DNA of 62,971 nt from Pseudomonas sichuanensis (GCF_003231305.1 NZ_QKVM01000037.1:1-62971), one strand, 5' to 3'. Shown: positions 44,085 to 53,645, numbered from the stretch's first letter. Notes: generated from the sequence alone by a model not told the origin. A program made the numbers and translations.

Positions 44085-45488
44085 CTACTTTCGTGTAGCG
44101 CCGCTGGGGCGATTCGCCATTACGCGCCGCCAGCGAACCAGCCCGGCCGCAAGGATCAGCCCGAGCAACAGCGCCACCAGCCCATACAGTTCGTCATACC
44201 CCAGCAACGGCTTCTCGATGCGCAGGTACCCCGGCTCCTTGAGCATTTCGCGCAGGGCCTCGTTGGCCTGCTTGAGGCTGACCTGGCGCATCGCACGCAC
44301 CGGGTCACTGAAGCGGCCGTTCTCGTAAGCGTTCAGCGCACCCCAGTAGTAGTCGGCCAACGCCGTGTTGCCCTGGGTGCTCCAGCTCTCGCGGGCAATT
44401 GCCGCGTCCTTGATGCGGGCGAAGGTGTCCGGGTCCAGGCCGTGCTTGCGCAGGTGTTCGAACAGCTGCTCGAGCACCTTCACCGCCGCGTCGAGGTCCT
44501 GGCGCTCAAGGTCGGCATTGAGGCTCAAGAGGCCGGTGTCGCCAAAGCTCTCGCGTTGCGCCGAGGGGCCGTAGGACAGGCCATGGCGCAAGCGCAGCTG
44601 GTCGTACAGCGCCCAGTCCAGGTAGCGCGAGAGCAGTTCGAGGGTCTGGTCGTTGTCCGTGTCCAGTGTCGGCTCGACGAACAGCCAGTGCAGCTTGACG
44701 TTGTCGCCCAGCCAGCCTCGGGTCAGGTCGCGGCGTTGCTCGGCCTGCTGGCTGATGGTTTCGAGGGTGCGGCGCTCTTCGGGCTCGGTCGACGGCAATG
44801 CGCCGAAGGTGCGTTCCAGATAGGCCGGCAGCAGGCGGTCGAGGCCGCCGACGACGATCAGGCTCATGTTGTTGGCGGCGTACCAGTGCTCGCGCAGGTG
44901 CTGCACCTGCTCCAGGGTCATGTCGTCGAGGTCGGAGCGCTCCTTGCACTTGAGGCCCAGTTCGGTCGCCAGTTGATCGCTGGCCGGGCGGCCGACTTCC
45001 TGGCGGTCGAGCCAGCGCTGCAGGTGCCCGTAATGGCCGCCGTCCTCGCGCTCGATGATGCGCTTGGCCGTGGCCAGCGCCTTGGCGTCGATACGGGTGT
45101 CGCGCAGCAGCGCCAGCAGCAGGTCGAGCACTTTGCGCTGGTTGCGTGCCGGGGCCTCGATGACGAAGGTGGTGTCGGCGCTGCTGGTGAAGGCGTTCCA
45201 TTCCCCGCCCAGTTCTTGCAGGCGTTCTTCCAGGCCGCCCTCGCCGGTGTCGTCGATGCCGCTGAACAGCAGGTGCTCGAGCAGGTGCGGCAGCTCGCGC
45301 TGGTTGCAGTCGAAATCGTCCAGGCCCACGCCCACCACCAGGCGGATCGACACATGGTCGCGCTCGTAGCCGGACTTGAGGATCACCTGCAGGCCGTTGG
45401 GCAACAGGTAGCCCTCGACCCGCGAGCGATCGAGGGCAAAGGTAGGCAGGCTGGCGATCAGCAGGCAAATGAACATCAGACAACGCAT
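44085..45488 (-). CDS. M16 family zinc metallopeptidase, membrane-tethered
   Basis: A 467-residue protein with a signal peptide (about 1-18) and an M16 (pitrilysin-like) domain. The inverted zinc motif HLLEH is at 68-72 and a third ligand Glu is probably E146 or E148 in IIEREDG. A C-terminal membrane helix (YGLVALLLGLILAAGLV) would anchor it in the inner membrane facing the periplasm. At this length it has one catalytic half plus an inactive half. Substrate unknown. It follows the Na/Pi gene by 30 bases and is likely co-transcribed. Confidence 0.9.
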   Translation of the reverse strand: MRCLMFICLLIASLPTFALDRSRVEGYLLPNGLQVILKSGYERDHVSIRLVVGVGLDDFDCNQRELPHLLEHLLFSGIDDTGEGGLEERLQELGGEWNAFTSSADTTFVIEAPARNQRKVLDLLLALLRDTRIDAKALATAKRIIEREDGGHYGHLQRWLDRQEVGRPASDQLATELGLKCKERSDLDDMTLEQVQHLREHWYAANNMSLIVVGGLDRLLPAYLERTFGALPSTEPEERRTLETISQQAEQRRDLTRGWLGDNVKLHWLFVEPTLDTDNDQTLELLSRYLDWALYDQLRLRHGLSYGPSAQRESFGDTGLLSLNADLERQDLDAAVKVLEQLFEHLRKHGLDPDTFARIKDAAIARESWSTQGNTALADYYWGALNAYENGRFSDPVRAMRQVSLKQANEALREMLKEPGYLRIEKPLLGYDELYGLVALLLGLILAAGLVRWRRVMANRPSGATRK

Positions 45489-45518
45489 GGGCGAGCTACG
45501 GTCTCCAGGGGCAAAGGC

Positions 45519-47177
45519 TCAAGGCTGGCGGGCTTCGTCCGGCACGCTGTCGAGCATCAGCCCGCCGGTGTCGGTGCCGCCCAGTACCACATAGGCACTG
45601 CTGCAGAACAAAGAGTTCAACCGCTTCATGTCGGCAATGAGTTCCAAGTGTAGCGAACTGGTTTCGATACTCTGCACCACTTTACGTTGCAGGCGGCTGA
45701 CATGGGCATGTGCCAGGCGCCGCTCCTGGGCGCGGAAGCGGCGTTTTTCGCGCAGCAGCTGGTGCGCGCTTTGCGGGTCGGCGCTGAGGAACACCGACAG
45801 GCCCAGGCGCAGGTTGGCTTGCAGCTGCTCTTGCAGGCCGGTCAGCTCCTGCAGGCCGGTTTGCGAGAACTCGCGGCGCTGGGAGGTTTTCTGCTGCTGG
45901 ACCTTGCGCAGCATGCGCTCGATCAGGTCGGTGGCCAGCTTGAGGTTGATTGCCAGCTCGATGATCTCGGCCCAGCGCCGGTTGTCCTGCTCGCTCAGGT
46001 CCTCGCGGGGCATCTGTGCCAAGTACAGCTTGATGGCGTTGTACAGCGCCTCGGCGTCTTCGGCGAGGGTGCGCACCTGCTGCGGCATGGCGGTCTGGGT
46101 ACCGCGCAGGGCGCCAAGCATGGCATCGAGCAGGCTGTCGACCAGATCGCCCAGGCGCAGGGTTTCGCGCACCGCATTGGCCAGCGCCAGGCTCGGGGTA
46201 GTGAGTGCCGTGGGGTCGAGGTGGCGTGCCTGGGTATGGCCGTTGCCGTTGCCTTGTTCGGGCAGCAGGAAGTTGCACAGGCGGCCCATGGGCTTGACCG
46301 TGGGCAGCATCAGCAAGCAGCGCAGGGTGTTGTAGAGCAGGTGGAAGCCGATCACCAGCTCCTGCGGGCTGAAGCTCAGGCTGTCCATCCAGGCCACCAG
46401 CGGGTGCAGCACCGGGATGATCAGCACCAGGCCGAACAGCTTGTACAGCAGGCTGCCCAGGGCCACACGCCGCCCTGCCGAGTTCTGCAGGCTGGTGGTG
46501 AGGAAGGCCAGCAGGCCGCTGCCGATGTTGGCGCCGATCACCAGGCCGATGGCCACCGGCAGGCTGATCACCTCGGCGCCGGCCAGGGTGGCGGTCAACA
46601 GCACGGCGGCCAGGCTGGAGTAGGAAATCATGGCGAACAGCGCGCCGATCAGCGCGTCGAGCAGGATGTCGCCGGTCAGCGAGGCGAACAGCACCTTCAC
46701 GCCCTGGGCGTGGGTGATCGGGGTGGCGGCGTGCACGATCAGTTGCAGCGCCAGGATGATCAGCCCCAGGCCGATGCCGACGCGGCCCAGTTGGCCGGCA
46801 CGGGTCTGCTTGCGCGAAAGGAAGAAGATCACTCCGAGGAAGATCAGCAGCGGCGACAGCCAGGACAGGTCGAAGGTCAGCACCCGCGCCATCAGCGCGG
46901 TACCCACGTCGGCGCCGAGCATGATTGCCAGGGCCGGGGTCATGGCCATCAGGCCCTGGCCGACGAACGAGGTGACCAGCATGGCGGTGGCGTTGCTGCT
47001 TTGCACCATGGCGGTGACCAGGATGCCGGCGATGAACGCCAGCGGGCGCTTGTTCATGTTCTGGCTGAGCACCCGGCGCAGGTTCGAACCATAGACGCGC
47101 AGGATGCCGGTACGGACGATGTGCGTGCCCCACACCAGCAGGGCCACGGCGGAGAGCAGGTTGAGCAGGGTCAGCAT
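45519..47177 (-). CDS. Na/Pi cotransporter family protein with PhoU-like domain
   Basis: A 552-residue protein whose first 310 residues hold about eight helices in two inverted repeats with the family motifs (QSSNATAMLVTSFVGQG and GANIGSGLLAFLTT). The last 200 residues form a PhoU-like helical domain. Relatives import or export phosphate; E. coli YjbB exports it. ATG 47177 (MLTLLNLLSAVALLVWGTH) is chosen with an AAAGGGGG upstream. Confidence 0.9.
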   Translation of the reverse strand: MLTLLNLLSAVALLVWGTHIVRTGILRVYGSNLRRVLSQNMNKRPLAFIAGILVTAMVQSSNATAMLVTSFVGQGLMAMTPALAIMLGADVGTALMARVLTFDLSWLSPLLIFLGVIFFLSRKQTRAGQLGRVGIGLGLIILALQLIVHAATPITHAQGVKVLFASLTGDILLDALIGALFAMISYSSLAAVLLTATLAGAEVISLPVAIGLVIGANIGSGLLAFLTTSLQNSAGRRVALGSLLYKLFGLVLIIPVLHPLVAWMDSLSFSPQELVIGFHLLYNTLRCLLMLPTVKPMGRLCNFLLPEQGNGNGHTQARHLDPTALTTPSLALANAVRETLRLGDLVDSLLDAMLGALRGTQTAMPQQVRTLAEDAEALYNAIKLYLAQMPREDLSEQDNRRWAEIIELAINLKLATDLIERMLRKVQQQKTSQRREFSQTGLQELTGLQEQLQANLRLGLSVFLSADPQSAHQLLREKRRFRAQERRLAHAHVSRLQRKVVQSIETSSLHLELIADMKRLNSLFCSSAYVVLGGTDTGGLMLDSVPDEARQP

Positions 47178-47346
47178 GGTCGGGCCCCCTTTATTCTTGT
47201 GCCCCAGTGCGGGGCCAATCGGCAATGCAGTGAGCCTGGCCCGGGGGTGGGCATCGGTTTTGTGCAGGGCTCACTCAAGCTTTAGTTGTTTTGCGCGGCT
47301 GTCGCCAGCTTGGCATGGCTGAAACATATTTGAAACATGCCACGAT

Positions 47347-47435
47347 CCTGTGGGAGCGGGTTTACCCGCGAAACAGGCACCACCATGCATGGCACCGGCT
47401 TTGCCGGTGTTCGCGGGTAAACCCGCTCCCACAGG
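47347..47435. repeat. REP pair, GGGTTTACCCGCGAA type
   Basis: CCTGTGGGAGCGGGTTTACC and its complement flank an internal ACCGGCTTTGCCGGT hairpin; sits between terC and the Na/Pi gene. Confidence 0.88.
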
Positions 47436-47441
47436 AACGCA

Positions 47442-47466
47442 AAAAGGGCCCCGAAGGGCCCTTTCT
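47442..47466 (-). terminator. Rho-independent terminator of terC
   Basis: On the minus strand AAAGGGCCC-TTCG-GGGCCCTTTTT forms a 9-base stem with a UUCG loop, 18 bases after the terC stop. Confidence 0.93.
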
Positions 47467-47484
47467 GTACTGCGCTCGCCGGGA

Positions 47485-48255
47485 TTACTGACCCGGAATG
47501 TCCTTGCGCAGCTTCACCGCGTCGGGCTCTTCACCCTTCTTGCGCGCCGCCGCAGTGCGCATGCGGATGTTGATCGCTTCCACCGCCAGCGAGAAGGCCA
47601 TGGCGAAGTAGACGTAGCCCTTCGGTACATGCACGTCGAAAGATTCGGCGATCAGCACGGTACCGACGACGATCAGGAACGAAAGCGCAAGCATCTTCAG
47701 CGATGGGTGCTTGTCGATGAAGTCGCTGATGGTGCCGGCGCAGAGCATCATCACCAGTACTGCGACGATGATCGCGGCGATCATCACCGGCACGTGGGAA
47801 ACCATGCCCACGGCAGTGATCACCGAGTCCAGCGAGAACACGATGTCGATGATGGCGATCTGGATGATGGTGTAGAAGAACTTGCCGCCCGCGCCCTTGG
47901 GCTCGTCCGGGTTTTCGTCCTCGCCTTCCAGGCCGTGGTAGATCTCTTGCGAGCTTTTCCACAGCAGGAACAGGCCACCGAAGAACAGGATCAGGTCGCG
48001 CCCGGAGATGCCTTGGCCGAACACATGGAACAGGTCGTCGGTCAGGCGCATGACCCAGGTGATCGACAGCAGCAGCAGGATCCGCGTGACCATGGCCAGG
48101 GCCAGGCCGAAGATCCGCGTGCGCGGCTGCATATGCTTGGGCATGCGGCTGACCAGGATCGAGATCATGATGATGTTGTCGATCCCGAGCACGATCTCAA
48201 GGGCCGTGAGGGTGAAAAAGGCAACCCAGATTTCCGGGCTGGTCAGCCATTCCAT
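47485..48255 (-). CDS. TerC family integral membrane protein
   Basis: A 256-residue protein with about seven helices and the family motifs ALEIVLGIDNIIMISILV near residue 18 and FSLDSVITAVG; the Asp residues in these motifs are typical of TerC metal-export proteins (Mn or other ions). GAAGGAA precedes the ATG at 48255. Regulation is unknown; it lies downstream of citMHS with a terminator hairpin between them. Confidence 0.92.
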   Translation of the reverse strand: MEWLTSPEIWVAFFTLTALEIVLGIDNIIMISILVSRMPKHMQPRTRIFGLALAMVTRILLLLSITWVMRLTDDLFHVFGQGISGRDLILFFGGLFLLWKSSQEIYHGLEGEDENPDEPKGAGGKFFYTIIQIAIIDIVFSLDSVITAVGMVSHVPVMIAAIIVAVLVMMLCAGTISDFIDKHPSLKMLALSFLIVVGTVLIAESFDVHVPKGYVYFAMAFSLAVEAINIRMRTAAARKKGEEPDAVKLRKDIPGQ

Positions 48256-48278
48256 GTGTATTCCTTCGAGCGGTAATG

Positions 48279-48307
48279 GCAAAGCGCCCGGAGGGCGGGC
48301 GCTTTGC
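48279..48307 (-). terminator. Hairpin after citMHS
   Basis: GCAAAGCGCCC and GGGCGCTTTGC form a perfect 11-base stem around a 7-base loop, just after the citMHS stop and upstream of terC. Confidence 0.8.
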
Positions 48308-48327
48308 GGTTGGATGAAGCGTGTGTA

Positions 48328-49635
48328 TTACAGACTGCTGAACAGCGGGAATGTGCCCAGGGCCAGCGCGCCGAACATTATGCACAGGCATACCAGCACT
48401 GCCCACTTGAGGGTGAAGCGCTGGTGATCGCCGAACTCGATGCCGGCCAGGGCCACCAACAGATAAGTGGAGGGTACCAGCGGGCTGAGCAGGTGTACCG
48501 GCTGGCCGACGATCGATGCGCGGGCCATTTCCACCGGGGTGACGCCGTAGTGGCTGGCGAACTCCGACAGCACCGGCAGCACGCCGTAGTAGAAGGCGTC
48601 GTTGGACATGAAGAAGGTGAACGGCATGCTGACCAGGGCGGTGATCACCGCCATGTACGGGCCGAACGCTTCCGGGATCACCGCCAGCAGGCTCTTGGAC
48701 ATGGCGTCGACCATGCCGGTGCCCGACAGGATGCCGGTGAAGATGCCGGCGGCGAAGATCAACCCGCTCACGGCCAGCACGCTTGAGGCGTGGGCGCCGA
48801 TGCGGTCCTTCTGCTGCTGCAGGCACGGGTAGTTGACGATCATGGCGATACTGAAGGCGATCATGAACAGCACCGGCAGCGGCAGCACGCCTGCGATCAG
48901 CGCGACCATCAGGGCGGCGGTCAGGGCGCCGTTGAACCAGATCAGCTTGGGCCGGCGCGCTTCGGGGAACTGCGACACGCTGATCTCGCTGTGATCGATG
49001 TCGTCGGTCGGCAGGTGCAGCTCGCCCAGGCGGGCACGTTCACGCAGGCCATACCAGTAGGCGATGGCGAGGATCGCCAGCACACCGAAGGCCATGGCCG
49101 GGATCATCGGCACGAAGATGTCCGAGGGGTCCACATGCAGCGCACTGGCTGCGCGGGCAGTCGGGCCGCCCCAGGGGGTCATGTTCATCACCCCGCCGGC
49201 CAGGATGATCAGGCCGGCCATGATCCGCGGGCTCATCCCCAGGCGGCTGTACAGCGGCAGCATGGCGGCGCAGCAGATCATGTAGGTGGTGGCGCCGTCA
49301 CCGTCGAGGGAGACGACCAGGGCCAGCACCGCGGTGCCGACCGAGACTTTCAGCGGGTCGCCCTTGACCAGTTTGAGGATCTTGCGCACGGCCGGGTCGA
49401 ACAGGCCGGAATCGATCATCAGGGCGAAGTACAGGATGGCGAACATCAGCATCACGCCGGTGGGCGCAAGCTTGCTGATGCCTTGCAGCATCATCGGGCC
49501 GATGTCGCTGTAGAAGCCGCCGAACAGGGCGAACAGGATCGGTACCAGGATCAGCGCGATCAAGGCCGACAGGCGCTTGGTCATGATCAGGTACATGAAG
49601 GTGATGACCATGGCAAAGCCGAGGAAGGTCAGCAT
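48328..49635 (-). CDS. Citrate-metal:proton symporter, CitMHS family
   Basis: A 435-residue transporter with about twelve helices. It shows the family features LDGDGATTYMICCAAMLPLY, NMTPWGGPTARAASALHVDP and MSNDAFYYGVLPVLSE, like Bacillus CitM, which imports metal-citrate complexes. Metal specificity cannot be told from sequence. It is transcribed toward terC; a hairpin separates the two. Confidence 0.92.
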   Translation of the reverse strand: MLTFLGFAMVITFMYLIMTKRLSALIALILVPILFALFGGFYSDIGPMMLQGISKLAPTGVMLMFAILYFALMIDSGLFDPAVRKILKLVKGDPLKVSVGTAVLALVVSLDGDGATTYMICCAAMLPLYSRLGMSPRIMAGLIILAGGVMNMTPWGGPTARAASALHVDPSDIFVPMIPAMAFGVLAILAIAYWYGLRERARLGELHLPTDDIDHSEISVSQFPEARRPKLIWFNGALTAALMVALIAGVLPLPVLFMIAFSIAMIVNYPCLQQQKDRIGAHASSVLAVSGLIFAAGIFTGILSGTGMVDAMSKSLLAVIPEAFGPYMAVITALVSMPFTFFMSNDAFYYGVLPVLSEFASHYGVTPVEMARASIVGQPVHLLSPLVPSTYLLVALAGIEFGDHQRFTLKWAVLVCLCIMFGALALGTFPLFSSL

Positions 49636-49900
49636 GGCGGTACTCCAGGCGTGGCGCGGCGAAAGGAAGGACGATTCGGGCGGATCAGCGCGTCAGGCGC
49701 TGCGCGGGGAGTAGGCGAAGAGGGACTGCGAAAAGGCGGGCACAGGAAAACATCAGAATCACCATTGTTGTTGTTGATTGGGCCGGGCACGGAAGTTTCC
49801 GGGTGCCCTGGCTGACCGGTCTGCTGCCGGTGGTGGCGCTATCCTATGTGCGCAAGCTTTCAGCCAGCTTTCGGCCAGTGCAAGGCGACGGGAGGTCATG

Positions 49901-50305
49901 ATGATGACGCGTGTCGAGCAAGGGGGGTGCCATTGCGGTGCCCTGCGTTACCGGTTGCGGGGCGATCTGGGCGATGTCGCCCACTGTCATTGCTCGATAT
50001 GTCGGCGGGTCAGCGGCGGCACGCTGGTGACCTGGGTGACGCTGGCCTGCGAGGATTTCGAGTGGTTGGCGGGCTCGGCGCAGCGGTATGTGGCGCCGGC
50101 TGGGTGCAGCCGCTATTTCTGTGGTGGTTGTGGGGCCCATGTGGCGCTGGTGACCGAGCGCAGCCCGCAGACGATCGATGTGACGGTGGCGACGCTGGAT
50201 CATCCCGAGCGGGTGAAGCCCAGCCGGCACATCTGGGTGACGAGCCGCTTGCCGTGGATGCCGGTGGGTGATGGGTTGCCCCAGGAGGATGAGGAAAGCC
50301 TGTGA
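49901..50305 (+). CDS. GFA-family glutathione-dependent protein
   Basis: A 134-residue zinc protein of the glutathione-dependent formaldehyde-activating (CENP-V/GFA) fold. Zinc ligands are seen in GGCHCGALRYRL, HCHCSICRR and YFCGGCGAHV. Three ATGs in a row (49898, 49901, 49904) follow GGAGG; the second or third has the best spacing. Most such proteins have no proven substrate. Stands alone between citMHS (divergent) and a REP. Confidence 0.88.
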   Translation: MMTRVEQGGCHCGALRYRLRGDLGDVAHCHCSICRRVSGGTLVTWVTLACEDFEWLAGSAQRYVAPAGCSRYFCGGCGAHVALVTERSPQTIDVTVATLDHPERVKPSRHIWVTSRLPWMPVGDGLPQEDEESL

Positions 50306-50330
50306 GGTCTTGAGCTGGCTGTTCTGCCCT

Positions 50331-50429
50331 AATCGCGGGGCAAGCCCGCTCCCACGTTGTGGGCTACCCCTCTAGTGTTCAACTTCTTGGGGGCAGTCCA
50401 CAGCGTGGGAGCGGGCTTGCCCCGCGATT
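50331..50429. repeat. REP pair after the GFA gene
   Basis: AATCGCGGGGCAAGCCCGCT and its complement are about 50 bases apart, between the convergent GFA and DUF4105 genes. Confidence 0.85.
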
Positions 50430-50448
50430 GGGCCCTCACCGGCTTTCG

Positions 50449-52407
50449 CTAGGGCAACTGCAACCCGCCAGCCGCCTTGTGCAGCGCGCGCAGGTGTTCG
50501 CCTACCTGCTTGATGTTGGCTTCCACCGCCTTGATCTCCCTGGCCCGCTCCGGCCCCAGCAGTGCCCTCACCTGCTGGTCCAGGTCGTTGCTCAGGCGCA
50601 GCAATTGCGCCTGGCGTGCCTTGCTCTCCTGCTCCAGGTGCTGGCGCTCCTCGGGCTGTGGCAGGCCGTAGCCGCCCGCCCCCAGCAGTTCCGCCGGGCG
50701 GCTGAGGTAGCCACTGTTGGCGAGAATCGCCTGCAGGGCCTGGTCGGCCTTGTCGAAGCTGCCATCCTTCATCGCCCGACCACTGAGGTAACGCTGCTTG
50801 ACCTCATCCTGGGCCAAAAGCAGCTGCCGGCGCAGGCTGGCCTGTTCGAGCAGCAGCAGCGCCGCACTGGTGCGCAGGTCGGCGCGCGCGAACCACGGAC
50901 GGCGCTGCTCGGCATCCAGGGCCAGCCAGTCTTCCACGGCGCTCTGCTTGATCGGCAACTGCTTCTTCAACACCTCGAACATGGCCTGGTAGCGGTCGCG
51001 GTAGGAGTCGAAGCGATAACCCAGGCGCAGCGCCTCACGTGGGTCGTCGAGCACACTGGTGTCGGCCAGGCCACGCCCTTTGAGCACTTCCAGCAGGCCG
51101 TTGGGCATGATGTTGTCGAGGTCGTTCAGGCGCGGGTTGGCGGTGCCGCTGCGCAGCAGCTTCAAATTCTCGACCGCGCAGTTGTTGGACAGGAAGAAGT
51201 AGTTGCCGTCGTAGCTCCAGTGCATTTCGGCAGCCTGGCGCACCAGGTTCTCGATCTCGCTGCGGCTGAGCTTGAGCGGCACCGAGGCCAGGCTGCGCAG
51301 TTCGGTCTTGGTGTACTCGTCGATCACCTGGCCCAGCGGCAGGACGAACAGCCGCGATGGGTAGGCCCCGACCAGCCCGCCCCAGCTCGACAATTGCACA
51401 TCGTTGACGAAGGCCCGGTAGGACAGCACCAGGCTCTGGTCGAGGTCCAGGCGGCACGCTGGACCGCGCGGCCGGCCTGGGGCGCAGATCACCAGGCGCA
51501 GCATGCTGTGGCCCCAGCGGCTGACCAGGTTCTGGTTGGCCTCGGCCAGCAGGTAGTCGACTTCGTAGACCCGTTCGGGGTCGATTTCACCAAGCGGCTG
51601 GCGGGCGAAGTCATTGCCGGCGTTGAGGAACGGCAGGGCCTTGGCGCAGGTGTTCTGCGGCGGTGCCCAGCCGAAATGCTCGCTCAGGTACTGGTTGAGC
51701 GCCGGGCGACGGCAGGCATAGCTAGGGTCGAGGAGGAAGTACTCCATGTTGACCGCGATGTATTCCTTCGGGCTGCTCAGCTCGTAGCTGTCGGGGCTGC
51801 GCGCCACCTGGCCGTTGTGCTGTTCGCGCTCGCCGCGGCGGCCGACGTACTGCGCCCAGCCGGCCAGGTCGAGCAGGCGTGGATCGTCGCTCAGGGTGAA
51901 GCGGCGCTCGGCCTGGCCCCGGCAGTCCTGTGGCAGGCCTACCTTGCCCAGTGCGCCCTGCTGGCGCTTGCAGCGGGTGATGAGCTGGCGTTCGGCGCTG
52001 GGCCACAGGCGGGCGCGGTCATAGATGTGGGTGAGCTCATGCAGCACCGTGGCCAGCAGCTCTTCACGGACGGTGCCGTGGGGGCGGTTGGTCTTTTCGC
52101 GGGCGGCACTGCCATCGACCAGGCCCGGCAGCAGGCGGCGGTTGAGGTCGAGGGTGGAGACCGGCGAGGCCTGGCCGTAGGCATCCTCGGGCATACGGTC
52201 GGTCCAGCCCACCGTTATCTGGCGGTCCAGCTGCTGCTTGAAGCGTGGCGGCAGCTTGGCCATGGCTTCATCGAGCAGCTGCTGGGTGGCCTGCTGCTGT
52301 GGCTGGTCGAGGCCGTCTGCCTGCAGCACCAACTGCAGGTCGGCCAGGGCGGGCGTGCCGAGCAGCGTCAGGACGCAGCCGAGCAGCCAGGCACGCGCGT
52401 GCTTCAC
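50449..52407 (-). CDS. Large secreted DUF4105 protein with HELTH motif
   Basis: A 652-residue protein with a signal peptide (cleavage near PALA-D, about 22). The N-terminal third contains HELTH at 123-127 (ATVLHELTHIYD), which fits a zinc-peptidase-like HExxH. The middle part carries the DUF4105 (Lnb N-terminal-like) region, with RWGHSMLRLVICAPG and FFLSNNCAVENLKLLR. The C-terminal 200 residues are helical and probably coiled coil. Activity is unknown. Its ATG overlaps the stop of the last DUF2388 gene by four bases, so the two are translationally coupled. Confidence 0.85.
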   Translation of the reverse strand: MKHARAWLLGCVLTLLGTPALADLQLVLQADGLDQPQQQATQQLLDEAMAKLPPRFKQQLDRQITVGWTDRMPEDAYGQASPVSTLDLNRRLLPGLVDGSAAREKTNRPHGTVREELLATVLHELTHIYDRARLWPSAERQLITRCKRQQGALGKVGLPQDCRGQAERRFTLSDDPRLLDLAGWAQYVGRRGEREQHNGQVARSPDSYELSSPKEYIAVNMEYFLLDPSYACRRPALNQYLSEHFGWAPPQNTCAKALPFLNAGNDFARQPLGEIDPERVYEVDYLLAEANQNLVSRWGHSMLRLVICAPGRPRGPACRLDLDQSLVLSYRAFVNDVQLSSWGGLVGAYPSRLFVLPLGQVIDEYTKTELRSLASVPLKLSRSEIENLVRQAAEMHWSYDGNYFFLSNNCAVENLKLLRSGTANPRLNDLDNIMPNGLLEVLKGRGLADTSVLDDPREALRLGYRFDSYRDRYQAMFEVLKKQLPIKQSAVEDWLALDAEQRRPWFARADLRTSAALLLLEQASLRRQLLLAQDEVKQRYLSGRAMKDGSFDKADQALQAILANSGYLSRPAELLGAGGYGLPQPEERQHLEQESKARQAQLLRLSNDLDQQVRALLGPERAREIKAVEANIKQVGEHLRALHKAAGGLQLP

Positions 52408-52724
52408 AGGGCGAGGATAGCTTCGGCCAGCACCTGGTCGCTGGCGTCGCGGGCTTGCGGCACACGGGTGCGCAGGGTGTCGAAGGCCGCTTCGAGCTGG
52501 GCGCCACGGATGTTGCCATTGCTGGCGACGAAGCTGGCGGCGTCGTCGTGGGCTTCGCGGATGACTTTCGAGTCGCGAATCGAGGTGGTGGTGTCGGAGG
52601 TGAAATCGATCGTGCGCGCCGAGGCACGGACGATGATGTTGCTGGTAGCCACCAGCGTGTGAGCCTGGGCCATGTCGGCCAGCAGCAACATGCCGAGGGA
52701 AGCGGCGATCAGCGATTTACGCAT
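52404..52724 (-). CDS. DUF2388 secreted protein (copy 3)
   Basis: A 106-residue protein with a signal peptide ending MAQA-H (about 21). The mature part has the family core: TSDTTTSIRDSKVI, then HDDAASFVASNGNIRGAQLE and the end LAEAILAL. Similar to the two neighbours at 52762 and 53142, which suggests tandem duplication. It is followed directly by the DUF4105 gene. Confidence 0.88.
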   Translation of the reverse strand: MRKSLIAASLGMLLLADMAQAHTLVATSNIIVRASARTIDFTSDTTTSIRDSKVIREAHDDAASFVASNGNIRGAQLEAAFDTLRTRVPQARDASDQVLAEAILAL

Positions 52725-52761
52725 GGAGCATCTCCAGAAGGTACAAAGGCGTAACAGGTAA

Positions 52762-53055
52762 TTATTGGACGAGAATGGCTTCGGCCAGTTCAAGGTCGCC
52801 GACAGAGTGACAGCTGTGCACCTGGCGCAACGAAACCAGCGCCGCCTGAAGGCGCGCACCGCGAATCAAGCCATCACTGGCAACGAAGGCAGCAGCGTCG
52901 TCACGGGCGGCGGCGACGATCTTGCGATCGAACGGCGCGGTGGTCACCTGGCTGGTGACATAGCCGGTGGCAACGAGGCTCTGGGTGGTGACATCCATGG
53001 CATGGGCGCTTCCCATACCGGCGAGGGCTAACAGCACTGGCGGCAGATAACGCAT
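52762..53055 (-). CDS. DUF2388 secreted protein (copy 2, divergent)
   Basis: A 97-residue relative of the neighbouring copies, with a signal peptide ending SAHA-M (about 19). It keeps RDDAAAFVASDGLIRGARLQ and the LAEAIL ending, but lacks the TSD-TSS serine/threonine stretch and has one extra cysteine (VHSCHSVGD). Confidence 0.85.
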   Translation of the reverse strand: MRYLPPVLLALAGMGSAHAMDVTTQSLVATGYVTSQVTTAPFDRKIVAAARDDAAAFVASDGLIRGARLQAALVSLRQVHSCHSVGDLELAEAILVQ

Positions 53056-53141
53056 GGGCTCTCTAGGCGGTGGTTTCGGGCAGCGAAGGCTACCCCGGAT
53101 GCACCGGCCGGGGCCAGTGAATCCGGGTGTGAAGGCGTGTG

Positions 53142-53459
53142 CTAGAGCGCGAGGATGGCGCTGGCCAGTTGCGCGTCGCTGGCTTGCAGCGCGGGCTGCT
53201 GCTGGCGGATGTGCACCAAAGCGCTTTCCAGCTTGGCGCCGCGGATCGCGCCTTCGCTGCCAACGAAGCTGGCGGCGTCGTCACGGGCGGCCTGCACGAT
53301 CTTGTCATCGCGGAAGGACGAGGTTACGTCGGAGGTGGCATCGGTGGTGGCGGCAACGGCACGGACTACCGTGTCAGTGGTCACCACGAAGCTGGTGGCA
53401 TTGGCCGCACCGGCGAGGGACAGCAGCACGGCGGCGCCAAACAGATGATAACGGGACAT
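53142..53459 (-). CDS. DUF2388 secreted protein (copy 1)
   Basis: A 105-residue protein with a signal peptide ending ANA-T (about 22), then TSDVTSSFRDDKIVQAARDD, AASFVGSEGAIRGAKLESAL and the ending SAILAL. It is the first of three tandem copies and is about 150-180 bases downstream of two direct AACTGTACCT repeats. Confidence 0.88.
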   Translation of the reverse strand: MSRYHLFGAAVLLSLAGAANATSFVVTTDTVVRAVAATTDATSDVTSSFRDDKIVQAARDDAASFVGSEGAIRGAKLESALVHIRQQQPALQASDAQLASAILAL

Positions 53460-53605
53460 GGTGGGTGGACTCCTGCGAAGGGTCTGGAGGGTTCTGGTTA
53501 TCGGACGCTCGCTTGGCTCGTCACGGTACGGTGTTGCCAGGCGTGTAGGACAAGCGTAACACGCCTCGGTTCAAGCGCCTGGGGCGGCAAACGGCCACAT
53601 TTCGT

Positions 53606-53645
53606 AACTGTACCTGTCTATATCGACTTTTGTAAAACTGTACCT
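53606..53645. promoter_or_regulatory. Two direct repeats AACTGTACCT, 30 bases apart
   Basis: AACTGTACCT occurs at 53606-53615 and again at 53636-53645, exactly 30 bases apart (three helical turns). They lie upstream of the first DUF2388 gene. The same motif is found in the DUF1127 upstream region. Confidence 0.55.

Noticed and set aside
42780..45653. Open frame of 957 codons on the plus strand
   Set aside because: Antisense to the DUF5924 and M16 peptidase genes and runs through two REP palindromes; no recognisable domain.
50359..52662. Open frame of 767 codons on the plus strand
   Set aside because: Antisense to the DUF4105 gene; composition and lack of motifs mark it as a shadow.
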